From assembly GCA_013397795.1 (NCBI GenBank), contig VZTJ01002478.1, forward strand, positions 1,080,784-1,144,783: a stretch of 64,000 nt of DNA. The letters are read 5' to 3'. The stretch comes from Orthonyx spaldingii (lineage: Eukaryota > Chordata > Aves > Passeriformes > Orthonychidae). The stretch's first letter is position 1. Every line of letters starts with the position of its first letter. The translations under genes were made by a program, and so were the position numbers. Under the pieces are notes generated by a model, which did no database searches, was not told the DNA's origin, and saw only the letters and a program-made list of their open reading frames with translations. Shown one piece after another: positions 14,101-26,967 of the stretch.

Positions 14101-17100
14101 TTTTATGAAAACATTTTCGGGCAGGATTTGTCTGTGTTTGATTTCTTTAAATAATTGTTTAAAAAAAACCCAAACAAATTGAAACCAAGACAAATCCATA
14201 TAGCTGGAACAAGGTGTTGTTTTAGAGATTTGTGGCACAGTGAGCTGGCCTGTATTTGTGTGAAAATTGTTAAAATATGTTTAAAATTAGAAGAAAATAG
14301 CAATGTATCTTGAAGTTACAAACTCTTCCATGCATGCAGTTTACATTGAATATGTTAATGTGCTGCGCATTCATTAATTTAATACAAAAACACCATCTGT
14401 ATAACAAAGATCAAAATCACTTCTGTATTTTCTTCATATTGAACCAAGTGGTTTCCAGATACCACACAGCAGGAAGAGCAAATACCTTACACCACATTCC
14501 CCACCTCTGGGCTACCATCTTCTTTTGTATTCTCTCTTTACTGGTGTCTCACTGGGCAGGGTGACTTTTCAGTGAGGGACAGCTGATTGTGTCTTTCTGA
14601 GCTGTGCTTAACTCCCTGATTGCATTTTGTTAATTGTGTTAACTGTATCCATTCTTACCAGTGTGGAGGGATAACCCACAAGAGGACAGGAGCAGCCCAG
14701 CATACTTCATGCTGGAAGCTCACTTGGAGTGGCCTCATGGCAGGGTGGTTTTTTCCACGTATCTTGTTCTGAAATCTTCCTAATTTTCCTATCCCTTCTT
14801 GTCCATATCTGCTGTGATTTGTTAATTCTTTATTTCTTTTTTCTCATGGACTTTTTTGGTTGCTTGGTTGGTTGGTGAGTTGTGGTTTTTTGTTCCTCAC
14901 TGCAGACGTGGGCTCCTTTTTGACGCTTCTTTACCATCCCACTGGAGCCAGCAGTGCTTTTGGCTTTGTCTCATCTGTGACTGCACTGAACTACTTAGTT
15001 TAAACTAGAAATATATACTAAAAAAAATCTGGAAACATATTTTTGAAGCAATCTGTGCTGGTTTAAAGGGAGAAAGATGTGGGACATCTCAAGTTTTAGG
15101 GAGATGAGAGGGGCAATGTCTCCTCCCCTCTAGCTTGCCTCTCCATCCCTACTTTCTTTCTTAGGTGATTATCACTTTTTTGTTAATTTGGTTCAATCTC
15201 GGTGAAAACTTGAGGGACAAGCTCAGTTTGTTTTCAGAAAACACCCTCAAACTGCATTTCAGTTCAATGCCTGACTAGAAAACAGACTAATTTATGGGAC
15301 TGCTAGTAATAACTACAGAAATCCACATTGACCATGGCTTGGGTGCAGAGCATGTCACTAGACAGAGAAAAAAAGCCCCATTTAGGCTGTCGTGTGAGAG
15401 CTGTACACACTGGCTTTAGCAAGAGCAGGACTGGTTGCAGGATTAACTTCAAAGAAGTTTCTCATTACTTAATCCACAGTAGCTGCTGATGGGATGTTTG
15501 GTGCATCTTCTTTTACCATTACTGCTCTTCTGCTCAGACCTGGCCTTTCCTAATCCAAAGTCAGTATTGGTGTGGACAGCAAGGTTGGAAAACATTGATT
15601 TAGGAAATGAAAGGTAGCTTACTTGCTATCTTGAGGAGCCAGGACCTTGGCACTTCACACTGGAACTTACATATTTATTCTTTGCACTTTCAAGTTGATA
15701 TGAGAGGAAGGATCAAATCCTTTTCAAATTTCAGATAATTACTAAATAACTTATTCTAAGATTAAATTTGCATTCTTACAGGAAAGCTATGAACCTTGCA
15801 ATATTTCAATTAGTAATACTTTTTGACTTCAAAATGCTTTCAGATTGCCTGTGACCACATCTAAAGAGATACTGTGGATGTTGTGACTAATTATGAGAAC
15901 TGCATGTTAGCATTGTAACCAGCTAGCTTTGCCTTCCTCAAACAAAAGTAAGGATTTCTTGTGAAAAGTCTATATCTGTGAAGAGCAATAATCATAAGTG
16001 ATTGGCATATATCTGAGCAGTGACAATTTTGGTATTCCAAGTCTAGAACTACTCTGTTATTATTTCCTTTTTTGCTTCAAAACCTGACTTAGAGCATAGA
16101 CTGACTGGCATAAAATAATGGGATTTTTTACCAAATGAGGGTAGGTGATGTGCTATAACATGAAGATAACCAACTGAACTTTGCTTGCTGCCCAAATAAC
16201 TACAGTGCTGCGTAGATCTGAACAAAAACCTCATAGTTTAGTATCTTTGAGGATATTGTTTTAAGGTGGCTTTTGTTTAGCTTTTTAGATTGCTGTTTAC
16301 TGGTTTGTAACTGCTTTCTCTGCTTCTGGCTGCTCTACAGACAGGCTACCCAAGGCTTTACACTTACCAGGCATTGACCTGTTACTCTGTCCTGCTAGTT
16401 GGTAACATTAGAAATTAAGATAGGAATTAAGGTTCCTACTTATGCCAAATTTTAGCAAAGACCCCACTTACACAGGCAGTGTAAGGAAAGCAAACCATAG
16501 GGTCTGGTACTAGAACAGATAAGTTCATCACTAACCCAAATTTGCAGGGGCACAGTTTTTGCAAGTGGAACAAGATTTTGTCAAGGATTCAAAGCCTTTC
16601 CATTACACAGACGTTCCCAATATAAGTGTAATAGGATTTTTAATTATTGTATTCAGGGACAGGAGAGGATAAAAAAGGAAAGTTGTTCCTGCCATTGTGT
16701 CCCTGAATCTTGGGGTAGAGTCATTCTCTAAGACTGTAGCCAATCTTGAGCCAACAGTTCATTGCTGCAAAAAAACTTGATACAGAAGGAAACAGAAAGA
16801 GGGGCGGTGATGGGGAAAGGGCATCATTTGCTGTTGGGTTAGCAAGTCAGATCAGTTCCCCATGCAGATAGATGGGTAGTGAAGGGTGGAGAGGGAGAGG
16901 TGGGAATGGCTTGCTAGACCAGGTGGAAGGTAGGGTGGGGTGACCCCTTTTTGGTGGCAGGTAATGCAAGTAGCTCAGCCTTAAAACTATAACTTCAGCC
17001 TTTGTAGCACTGATGTCTAATACCTGTGATCTTTTTAAAGCCTACATCCTGTTTTGCATCTCTTTAACATTCAGCTGAAGGCATTGGTGGTGGCAGATTA

Positions 17101-19560
17101 GTTTGAGTTTCTGCAGAAAGGTATCTGATTCTGTGCTCCACCTAAGTCTCCTGTTCTTTAAAATGTTTTCACTTGGTATGTATGTAGGGCACAGATATAT
17201 TAGTTAAACATGTACATTGATGGTTGCAGTATCAGTGAAAGTTTCAGTGCTGACTTGCAGTGTATTTGCTATTTATTTACTTTTTAGGATACCCAGTGGG
17301 ATGTGAGAGTGAACTTGTCCTGCTCTTATTTGAGCCTCAGTATGCTTACTGTGCACATTTGTGCAATTGCTGTGAAGAAAAAATCACTACAATGGTCTGT
17401 AAACCTGAGCAGCTCTAGTGGCTTTTTCCACAGAAAAATGGAAAGAGTTTATCTCAGACACCCTGTGAGTTTGCTCTCAGTATTTTTGCAACTGTGCCCT
17501 GGCAACTCAGGAGTGCGGTTCTGCCTGAAAAACATGCTGCAGGTCAGTCTGGGCTGTAGTTGGTACTCTCCCCAAACCTCTGCTGCTCTCATTGCCCTCC
17601 TGCTCTCAGAGACTATTTACTCCTTAAAAACACCTCTCAAACAGCTGCACAAGGTGCATACAGGCAAGCATCTTTAAATAATATGGCTCCTTTACTAGCT
17701 AGTCTTTAGAGCAGAGTGAGATAAGCTGAGTTTCTTGATTTTCACAGAGCTGAGTGTTTGCTCAGTTCTCTGTAGCATATTCCCCTAAGGAAAAATGACA
17801 GTCTGCAATCACTTTGGCAGAGCTAGATGCTGTGAAGGTGTCATACAGTATCCACTGTTTGTTACTCACAAGTTAGAGATGATGAGGAAGTATTTTGAAA
17901 GAATGAGAATTTAAAGGCCTGTACTTTATTCTGGGGAAAAAACAAACACAAAATGCTTTGCACTCAGTGTATGAGTCTCTTTGCTGTTTGACCTTTAACT
18001 TAAGTGCTGTGGTGATTTTATAATCTCTTGAACAAAACCAGAGAATGATGGGCAAAACTGGACAGTGAAGCAACAAAGAATTCATTGATCAATTTTTAAA
18101 ATTTTTTTTTAATTAAGCAAAAAAGTTTATGTTGAGTCATCCCAGCTCTCTCCTAGTGCCTCATTTCGTGTGAGTTTGCAAAGATGGAAAGATGCCAAAA
18201 TTCAGGGAGGAGATCCCATGTCATCCTGTAGTGTGCCAGAGAGGAAAGGCTGGGCAGAAGGATTACATGTGCTCCTGATGTGTTCATCTATGGTAAGGCA
18301 GCTTTGCTATTTGCCAACCACATGGATACTTAAAAGAGGAGATTAAGAGTGGAGAACATCAGCTCAAGCCTACCATGACTGTTTGAAATAAGGTTTATCT
18401 GCTAAACAGTATTTCTGTGTGGTCATTCTGCATTTTAGTTGTTTTACTGCAGGCTGTTGAATTGACAGGAAACTTGTCTTGAGACGTCAGGTTGGTTCCG
18501 TGGTTTTGTTAAGAGCGAGAGCTGTTAGCTGTGGTGTGAGGCTGTACAGCCTTTTTGGGCAGCAAATCCCTGCAAAAAGGCCTCGTGTCATCAGCGTTAC
18601 AGGGATTTGCTTTTGATGTGTGCACCTGTAGCCCTGGGGGCAGGGACAGCACACGGCCTGTGGGCACTGAGCCTGTGCTGGTGCTGGGTCTGAAACTTGC
18701 TTGAGTTTTGAATGAGTGCGTGAATGTCTCCATCTTCAGGTCCAGTTCGTTTCAAAACAGACAATGCCTGAAGAAGCAAATTTCTTCAGGTATCATTTAG
18801 CTTCAACTATTTAATTAGTTTTACTGACTGTAAAGGAGAAGTGTGTGATATGTCAGCAAACAAACTAATTTTTGTTTTGAGAATGTAGTATTAATAATAT
18901 TGAGAAAGGCATTGAAATACCTGATGTGGATTCCTCTTCCGCAAACAGAGTATCAATACTTTGGTACAATATTTGCATTTCATAAGCTTTGCTGAGACTC
19001 ATATCAAGTATAAAGAATATGATAAACTGTTTTGCAGAATTTAATAGGAGATAAACACCAGTTTTATTGTATGGAGAGGTGCCTGTTTAGTGATAAAGCT
19101 AAGATTACTGTCAGCAGATAAAATTTTGTATTTTCCACACTACTCCTTGTTTCCCAATTTTAATATAAAATACTGTCAAAAAATGAACTGAAAATGTAAT
19201 TTTCATTTTCAAATGGGAATTCAGTGGGGGAAGGTGGGGATTAAGAAACAAGAAAAAAGTGTATTTTTTAGCATTTTATATTTTGTTTAACTTTATTTGT
19301 ACTTGATGTTGGTTTGCAGTGAATCATCCACACTGTTTCTCAGTCGAATATAGGTATTAACTCTTGCTTTTAATTCAGTGTGGGATGAACAAGGTAACTT
19401 TATGTGTAAAAGTTAATTCTCAGTAAAACAGGAGATGTTTGTGAAGAGAGTAGATAATCCAGATAAACTGCAGGTTCACAGTAGCCTGCCTTTTACTTAA
19501 TCTTTGCTGAGAATAGATTAGGAAACCAGGTTAAATCAAACAAGCGTGTTTTCATTTCTG
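5130..19560. other. Long gene-free stretch
   Basis: About 14 kb of mostly AT-rich unique DNA. The longest frame is 135 codons on the minus strand (6609-7016); its charged C-terminal part hints at a coiled coil but no family is recognisable. A short GT run lies near 6718-6732. Two 29-30-base imperfect tandem units lie at 12455-12513. A small hairpin with 8-base arms and a 3-base loop lies at 10067-10085. G-rich purine stretches occur near 16795-16945. No transposon, RNA gene or exon could be supported. Confidence 0.55.
12455..12513 (+). repeat. Two-copy imperfect tandem repeat, unit about 29-30 bases
   Basis: The units 12455-12484 and 12485-12513 both begin TGTGA and share ATGTTAAAACT followed by an ATCT or CATCTG stretch. 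They are adjacent with no spacer. This is a minor local duplication. Confidence 0.6.
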
Positions 19561-20370
19561 AGGCTTCATTCCACGCTAACACTGAGCATAAAAAATACTG
19601 GTTGCCATTTCATGGGGTGAAGCTTGCAAGAATCACAAACTCTTACCAGACCCTTTTGCTGGCGTAGGGGGAGTTTTTGGCAAGGCAGTATTTCAGAAAT
19701 GCTCCCACATCCACTGCACGAAGCATTTAGGAAGTGCCAATGCCCCTTTACATTTCTACATGATAATTTTTGGTGCTTTGTTTTTTGTAACCAAACCTGA
19801 CGTTGTCTGAGGAAGAATCTCACAAATTCCCTGTCATAATATTTTGCTGTGCTGTAGGTGGTTTCACTGCCGGTTCTCAGCAGCTTTGCAGAAGCAAACG
19901 TTGCCCCTCCATTTTGAGAGGAATGCACCATCTCCGTGAAATGGCAGCTCTGGAATGGATCACTGGGTGTGTTGTCAAGCCATATTTAAAAGAAAAGAAA
20001 AAGGAGTGGGGGTCAGAAACTTCCGTAGGCTCAGAGTGGCAGAGGCCATATTGTACGGAAGGTGGAACACCTCGCCAGACAAGTGTTTCTTTAAGGCCTT
20101 TCCCCTTCAGGAAAATGTTAAATTTTCTTACCAGCACTTGGGATCACCCAGGCAGTGTCCGTAACCACCCCAAGTCCGAGTGCCCTCAAGAGGCTTTGAA
20201 TATTCCCTGTTGTCAGTAGGGAATGTCCGTGTGCTGTGCTGGTGCCTCCATGGGCCATGTTTTTGTTGTACGCCAGGCGCTGCTGCTGCGGCCCCAAATG
20301 GTGGTGAAGAGTGCAAATCTCAGGCCCCACAGGTGCTCAGCAGTGCAGGCCTGTGGGGTTTGTTTTGACA
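19561..20370. other. CpG- and GC-richer patch without a recognised gene
   Basis: CpG dinucleotides are more frequent here, especially 19800-20310, than in the DNA on either side. Overlapping frames of 60-138 codons occur on both strands, the longest on plus at 19803-20219. None shows a family motif, and the overlap on both strands is what GC-richer sequence produces by chance. It could be an eroded regulatory element or an unrecognised repeat. Confidence 0.4.
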
Positions 20371-23300
20371 AGAAATCTCGGTTATTTCACATATTCTGAA
20401 ATTATTTTGTGTTTTAACCATCTTAAATGTTCATCTTACTGAGCTCAGCACTTTATGAGTTAAATCTCCTGAAGTGCTCTGTTGTGACATAAATCCACAG
20501 AGGGAAAACGCATGTCAGCAGGTGTCAGTCATCCTGCAGTGTTTGGTGAAGGCCTGTTTGCAGGATCACTGTTGTAGTACCCAAGTAAAGTAAACTGAGT
20601 AACATGGGGAACTCTAGTCTTGTTGGTATTAACTGCCCTAATGGTAGCATGTTTAACAGTCAAAGAATTTAGTACTCCTTTATGAAGGGCTTGTTGGTGC
20701 AGTGGCAGAAGGTTTTGACTGAAAGATGGACTTATTTTGGGAAACCTAATTATAACGGCATCATTTTACTTGTCCATTATTGTTGCCCAATTTTGTCATG
20801 TTCCTCGTGTTGCTATTAATGTCTTCCTAAATGTCAAATTCAGATGGCTGATGGTGATCATCTCATGTCATATTGCTAAATATATACACACTGTTGAGAA
20901 TGTCTGATGTAAATGTTATGCCAGACCTTCTACATATGCATATTGGAAGACTTCTTATGCTAAATACCTGCTATCAAATACATACTTAACTATTTTCCTA
21001 AGTGGTATACGAAACAATTTGAGACTTTTTTTTAGGAGTCATCATGCTATTGTATTATTTTTAATGATCTGTGATAGGAAAGATCTCACTTCTGAATGGT
21101 TGTGACACTAAATGATGCTAAGTAAGAAATTCCAGATATATCTTCACTTTGAAGTGAAAGCTAATGTCATTTCCTTATAAATGTTTCTCTGAGAGATCTG
21201 GATGCATGTGACTACCACCTAGCAGTCAAACTAAGAAAATCAAAAAATGCCTCAGGGACATTCTTAGTAAATTGTTCTAATATATTTAAAACAAAAAAGT
21301 CGTACCTTCTAGTCTGGTAAATTCAATATGACTTCAAATATTAATGTTAAGTAACTATATTTCTTTTTTCTGAGTTATTTTGGAAATGAAAAGTTACTTT
21401 AAGATGCAGGTTCTTAGGGCTTTTAAATTAATTGGCTGGATGTAAATGAACACATACTGCATGCAGTGAAAGTTGTACTGTTCAGTTTACTAGTTCTTGG
21501 AAGCACCTTGTACAAAGTTTACCTCTGATATATATTGAATTTCATGTGTTCAAGCTATTTGAAGTGTACAATATTTGTAATTTGGATTGAAACATCAATT
21601 ACATGCTGTTGGAGCTGCTCTTTAAATGCTTTTCTTTGTAAGAAATCACCTGTATCTTTCCCTGTGTAAACAAGATTGCAGACATGACTGAAAAATGAGT
21701 TAGTATCTTGTTGCTACTGAAAATGGTTGCAAATGACTGTGGAGATTACATACCAAGGGAATAAGATTTCACCTTTATGATGGTTTTGTGATGTTTCCAG
21801 TGGCCTTTAATATATGCCATTATGCTGTTTTCATGGTTCAAAAGCAAGGTCTTGAAATTTTAGAATTATAAATATGTTTATTATATTCACCACATCTGCA
21901 GAAAAAAAGGCGTCTGAATTCTAGCATGTGAATACATAATTGTGGGATTTCAAAGTGCCTATATCTTGTTAGAACAGCAAACCTTTGGATATCAATTTTG
22001 AAGAAATGAGGGATGCCATTTGTTTTTATTAAGCTGGGATTTGAATGTTTGGAGACAGCATAGGGGGAGGCATTTCTTTTGGAAATGGAAGTAATATCCC
22101 TCATTTGTGATGTTAAAAATGTTATTTTTGCCATAGTTACATTCTTTATAAATAAACCTAGAAATATGTGCCTAAAACAAATATGCTTATTTTCCATTTC
22201 TACTTATAACTTTGGCTTTTTATTATTATTTTCATTTTCAGAGTGTTTTCTGTGTAACACCAAAATCAGAATTGAATGTACTGCTCTCTAAATGTGCCAT
22301 TGTTTCTTTGTGATGGAAAGGGCAGTGTATTGATTACAGAATAGTGAGGCATTGAAAACTCTTCATTCTATTATCAGGTCATAAGGGAAATTAGTGAGTG
22401 ATGTTTTTCAGTCAAGGAACTTCAGAATAAAGTTAAAATTAACTATTGTAGCTGACCAGAAACAAAGAAAAGGACAAGAATAGAAGAACAAGCTTGTAAT
22501 TCAACTATTTCCTCCTCTTTTCTTAATTCAATGAACATCTATCCATCTTTTGTGCAGCTTTCCACCTTTGTTTGGTTAATCACATATTCCAAATACCAAA
22601 TCTTGTGTAAGTGTGCTTATATATCCTAGAAGCTTGCAATTTCTATGAAAGATTAAGGTTTTAGTTGGTCGATCTAAATTTGGCAGTGCGCTTATATGAT
22701 TTTAGATGTAATGTGCACTGAGATGATGCAACAGAAGTTTCTGGGTTTAGACCTTATAACCCAGCCAGCGTTCTTCACCCCAGGAAATTTTAATTCTTTT
22801 TGTGTTTTTCAGTGTCCAACCTTGAGGCATTTTGTACTATTTCTCTAATTATGCTTGTGAAGTGACATTTGGGGAACCCTCAGGGACTACTGGGAAATCA
22901 TTTTCGTAAAGGTTGCTGTTCAGTATAGGATGTGGGAATAATTAGTTTTTATGGTGGGTTGTGTTTGTTTACAAGGAAATTGTATCCTACATGTAGTAAG
23001 GTAAAAGCCAGTGCACTCTTCTTCATGCAGTAATTATTGTCTTCTGCTATAAAATTAAGTCAAGAATTCAGTGCAATCTATTTTAATTCGGGCTTATAAT
23101 CTTAGTGCATTTTGGATTCTTGGTGAATATGATTATTCTTAAGTATGTTTGAGATTAAGGACAGCTTTATGAAGTCAGCATTATAGTTGTTAATCCTCAT
23201 TTCAATGTCTTGTATTTCAGCATAAGCATGAGGGTGTTTTTGTTATGAGGGATTCTTGCAAGAAGTCCATGTGCTGAAGAAGGACAAGCTAGCAAGGAGA

Positions 23301-26300
23301 AACTGGCAAATACAGAGAGATGCAATTAGCAGAAAAGGAAAGAAAATTTTCTGAAGTGATACATATCCAGTAACAAGAGAAATAAGGGAGGAAATGACAG
23401 TATATGTTGGAAAAATGTGTAGGTTGGAGAACAAAGTAAGCATAGAATTTCTCTGCAGAAAGTTGTCTAAGTCCTAAATTTTTTTAGTAGTAGGCTGCAC
23501 ACAGCACTGATAAATAACATGTATAAAAATGAGGAGAGGAAGGGGGTAATTTAGTGTCTATCTCTAACTTGGAGTTGTAGCCTCTATGTGAGATCCAGTT
23601 GAACATGGAAGCTGTGCCATAGATCTAAGTGCAGTATGTGCTTCATTTGTGCTCCTGAACTGTGACTCAGGAGCAGCTGAGCACATGATGACCCTCTCTC
23701 GCTTTGGGTACATCAAATTAGGACATTCAGTAACTTCTTTACAGTAATTCAATATAAAAATTTTAGGAGTGAGGAGGAGTGAGGATGATTGAACAAATGG
23801 TAAGACAGACAGTGCACGCATGAAACTTATGAGACCCGTTTCACTGGTGCATGTGATGCAGCTGAGGATAGGCATTATTCTCCTTTTTAATTTTTTTGAA
23901 TTGTCTAGTGCCAATGCAGACCATGTCAAGCCTGCATTTTAGAGTGTGAAATATAGTCAGTGGCAGCTGCCATGTTCAGCAGGTAGGGTGCCAAGAGGAC
24001 CCTCTGCATACAGGTTGGATGGGTCTGCAGGAATGAGTGTCTGAAAATCCCGTCTTTCATCTTTCTGAGCATTCTCTCCCTTGCCAAGATTACACCTATG
24101 ACAGCCCCACAGAGATATTTGTTGCTGCTCTTGATATTGTTAATATTAAATATTAAAATTAAGTATAAAATATTAATATTTTAGTAGTCACACAAGTCTC
24201 CACACATCTTTAGAGCCTCTTTGTATTAAGCACTTTTCAACCATGTAAAGGCACAGCCCTGTCCTGAAGAGCTTGTAATATAAAACAAAAGATCTATGAA
24301 AAACAGGGAAGGGTAACTCAATCGCATACCTCTGTAATATATTTTGATTTTATTTTATAAGTAAAACACCAAATGTTCCTATTTTCTTTTCAGCCATGCT
24401 GGTTGGTTGGCTGATTTGGAAGGAGAAAATGCAAGTAGGGATGGATTTGGGTTTGATTGCCCTTCCCATATACTTAAGCATATTTCTGTAATTTATAGAA
24501 GCTTGTCGCCTCGCTTCTAAATTTTAAAAAATAATGATTTCAGATGCAATGTTCAAAAATATGAAAGAGAATGAAATTTATAGATCATGTTCCTGGCTGC
24601 CCCTCGCTTGTATTTTACCATCTAAAGAGTATCCCAGCACTACAAATACGCTTTTTGTAGCTAAAGTTTACTGACTTTAGTCAAATTGGCAGCAGTGCAA
24701 ATTGATTCCAGATCCAGGATCCAAATTTATTCTAATTGTTTGAAAACAGATGCTGATTCAAATTACCACATTTAACAGCTAGAATTAAAATGCCACTGTC
24801 TGGTGGTAATGCATTGATTTGGACGACTTGGGGTGTGGAGTGAACTGCTCCAAGGGGTGCCTCTGCTGTGCCGTTTGTGGCTGTGCTGCACTGGAGAGGC
24901 AGTGGGGCAAAGGCACAAGGAGGTGGCCATGGCAACAGGATGGCCCTGCAACCTGGCTTGTTCTGGAACATCAGCTGGGGCCTTAGGGAGCCCGTCCAGG
25001 AGGAGGCTCTGCCTGTCAGGGTAGGCAGACAGGAGTTGCACCATGTTTTCTTGCAGCTACACTGATCAGGAATAAAATTTGTTTACATAAGATTGTCTGA
25101 GGCTAGCCAGTTTTTTTGTAATATTGTCTGAGCAGAAGCAGTTCTGGAAAGAGAAATTCTTTCTCTGTAATGATTTGTGAAGATTATTATGGCCCCTAAT
25201 ACACAAATCCTCACAATGTACTCTGATGATCAAGGATCTCTGTCATGCAAGAACTGCTGAATTCAGTCATACAAAATATGCACCCAGTAGAAATCTATAC
25301 ACCAACACCACTAAGTATCATAGACTGGTGGGACATGGGCCTTTGAAGAACATCAGAGACTGGCTTTCATTAGGATTTCTCCTACTTCTGAAGGAGTACC
25401 TCAGTGTCAGAGATGGGGAGAACCTCCTGTGTGGGCATCTGGTACAGCTGCTGCATAGAAGTGGGTAAATGATTCACTTTTGAATTTTAGCTCTATTTGG
25501 CTTTCTTATCTAGCCCACATATTCTGGTGTCTGCTTCTGTGTGTGTGAGTCTTTGAAGGTTTTGTCTTTCTGTGTCTCCTTGCTTGGGATTCCCTCCAGA
25601 ACTTCCCCCACTCCATTAGAAAGTGAATCATTCTGCTCCGTAAAATTAACAAGAATACAGCTTGTTTCCTTTTGCGTTTTTATGACAGTTATCAAAAGTT
25701 TCTGACCAGTTTCTCTGGCTTGCTGGCAGGTATGTCTGGTTTATATTGCACTTCAGCCTCTGCTTTCAGTCAGAAAGGGACCCAGTCCATCTATGCATCT
25801 GGCTTTCCTGCGTGCTCCATTTAGTGTCATGTTCGTTTTCTCCTACTAACCTTAACCTCTCATATCAGTGCTGTAAAAGTTGATAATTTCTTGAAGTGTT
25901 TCTGCTTTCTGGGAAACCTAAGTATTTTTAAAATGGTATTTTAAATACTGTGTCTTGTTCTAGCTAGTATGTATTTTCCACTATATACTATGTATATATA
26001 TTTTAGATGTTGTCTGGTTTTGATTAGTTTTAGGTTTTTCTAATTCTTTTTTTAAAATTAAAACAGATATCTCCTCCTATATATAGCAACTGCATAGTGA
26101 CATCACTTTTTGCATGAAATATTTGTCAACATTTTGTTTTCTGTGCTCAAGGATAGTCTCTTACTTCATGAAAACCCTATCTAATGTTTAAGTGCTTTGT
26201 TTATTTGGGGCTTCTAAGCATTACATGTTTTATAATCTTGTTCTTTATGGTAACTTGAGACTGTGGCATTTTTATGATGTTTTACATCGACTTACGTACA

Positions 26301-26359
26301 TACATTATTGCGAAACTTATCGTTTTGTGGTCTCTGTTTTAACTGCCTCAGTCCTTCAA
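20371..26359. other. Gene-free stretch before the solo LTR
   Basis: Mostly AT-rich unique DNA with chance frames up to 121 codons (minus, 23564-23929). An AT-only stretch of repeated AATATT motifs lies near 24134-24182. A GC-rich stretch at 24830-25040 carries overlapping frames on both strands but no recognisable domain. Confidence 0.55.
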
Positions 26360-26365
26360 ATAAAT
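26360..26365. repeat. Target-site duplication, left copy (ATAAAT)
   Basis: ATAAAT directly precedes the TG terminus of the LTR and is repeated exactly at 26962-26967 after its CA terminus. A 6-bp duplication fits integration by class II (alpha/beta-type) retroviral elements. Confidence 0.85.
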
Positions 26366-26647
26366 TGTCGAGGTCCATTCTTTGGGAGAAGTGCAGCACT
26401 GCCCGGCTTTCTGGGGATCCCTGCCCGCCCCATACCGGGACTCAGCTAAGCTGCTCTAGACTCACAGCTACAGCTGCAGAGTCCGGGGCAATTCCCAGCA
26501 GGTGGCTGAAACAGCTTCTCTTCGGCTCTTCGGGTCTGGGCTGGACCAGCACTCTCCAGAACACTCAACAAGTAGCTAAATTCTCTAATAGCAGCGAATA
26601 ATAGAGGTGGGAAGGTTCCTTCTGCTGGCAAATTCCACATGGGGGCT

Positions 26648-26653
26648 TTTATT
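26648..26653 (-). terminator. LTR polyadenylation signal AATAAA
   Basis: On the minus strand this reads AATAAA within GAAATAAAAGCC, about 65 bases downstream of the LTR TATA box. This spacing implies a short R region, with the remaining roughly 260 bases to 26366 being U5. Confidence 0.75.
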
Positions 26654-26715
26654 TCCAAATCCCACACGTGAAGGGGGCACAGGCAGAAAGACGGGGATGG
26701 GGTAGACACCAGGGG

Positions 26716-26723
26716 TTTTATAT
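26716..26723 (-). promoter_or_regulatory. LTR TATA box
   Basis: The minus strand reads ATATAAAA, preceded about 35 bases upstream by an ATTGG (inverted CCAAT) motif. This is the expected core promoter of U3. Whether it is still active is unknown. Confidence 0.75.
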
Positions 26724-26758
26724 GGGGGCAGGGATTAGGCAGGGCTGGGGTTAGGGGG

Positions 26759-26763
26759 CCAAT
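26759..26763 (-). promoter_or_regulatory. LTR CCAAT-box motif
   Basis: CCAAT on plus reads ATTGG on the LTR sense strand, about 35 bases upstream of the TATA box. It lies within a run of G blocks on the plus strand (26742-26780) that could also form a quadruplex. Confidence 0.55.
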
Positions 26764-26961
26764 GGGAAGAGGGGAAGGGGTTTCCTTCAGTTTGAAGGCA
26801 GGGGCCAAACAGAATGGAGAACTCAAAATGTATTAACATAGTAGAATGCAGCATCCTGGGGGAAGCAGTTTCTCCCCATAGCTTTTGGGGTATCCCAGAG
26901 ATCTTTCCCAACCCGTGGGGTCCTGTGGGCCTCTTGCTGTGTGGGCCAAACAGTCCCCACA

Positions 26962-26967
26962 ATAAAT
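26962..26967. repeat. Target-site duplication, right copy (ATAAAT)
   Basis: Exact copy of 26360-26365, directly after the LTR terminus. Together they fix the insertion boundaries to the base. Confidence 0.85.

Larger units (their letters stand above)
26366..26961 (-). mobile_element. Solo LTR of an ERVK-like endogenous retrovirus
   Basis: This 596-bp block is far more GC-rich than its surroundings. On the minus strand it begins TGTGGGGACTG and ends CCTCGACA, giving the TG...CA termini of an LTR. Perfect 6-bp duplications flank it. In minus-strand order it has an inverted CCAAT motif (ATTGG), a TATA box (ATATAAAA) and an AATAAA polyadenylation signal, the order U3-R-U5. No primer-binding site, gag, pol or env material adjoins either end, so the internal region was probably lost by recombination between two LTRs. 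The 6-bp duplication suggests class II; the exact family is not identified. Clean termini suggest a fairly young insertion. The 126-codon minus frame inside it (26446-26826) is not a gene. Confidence 0.9.

Noticed and set aside
24134..24182. AT-only AATATT-rich stretch as a replication origin or matrix attachment site
   Set aside because: Simple AT richness is common here and gives no specific support.
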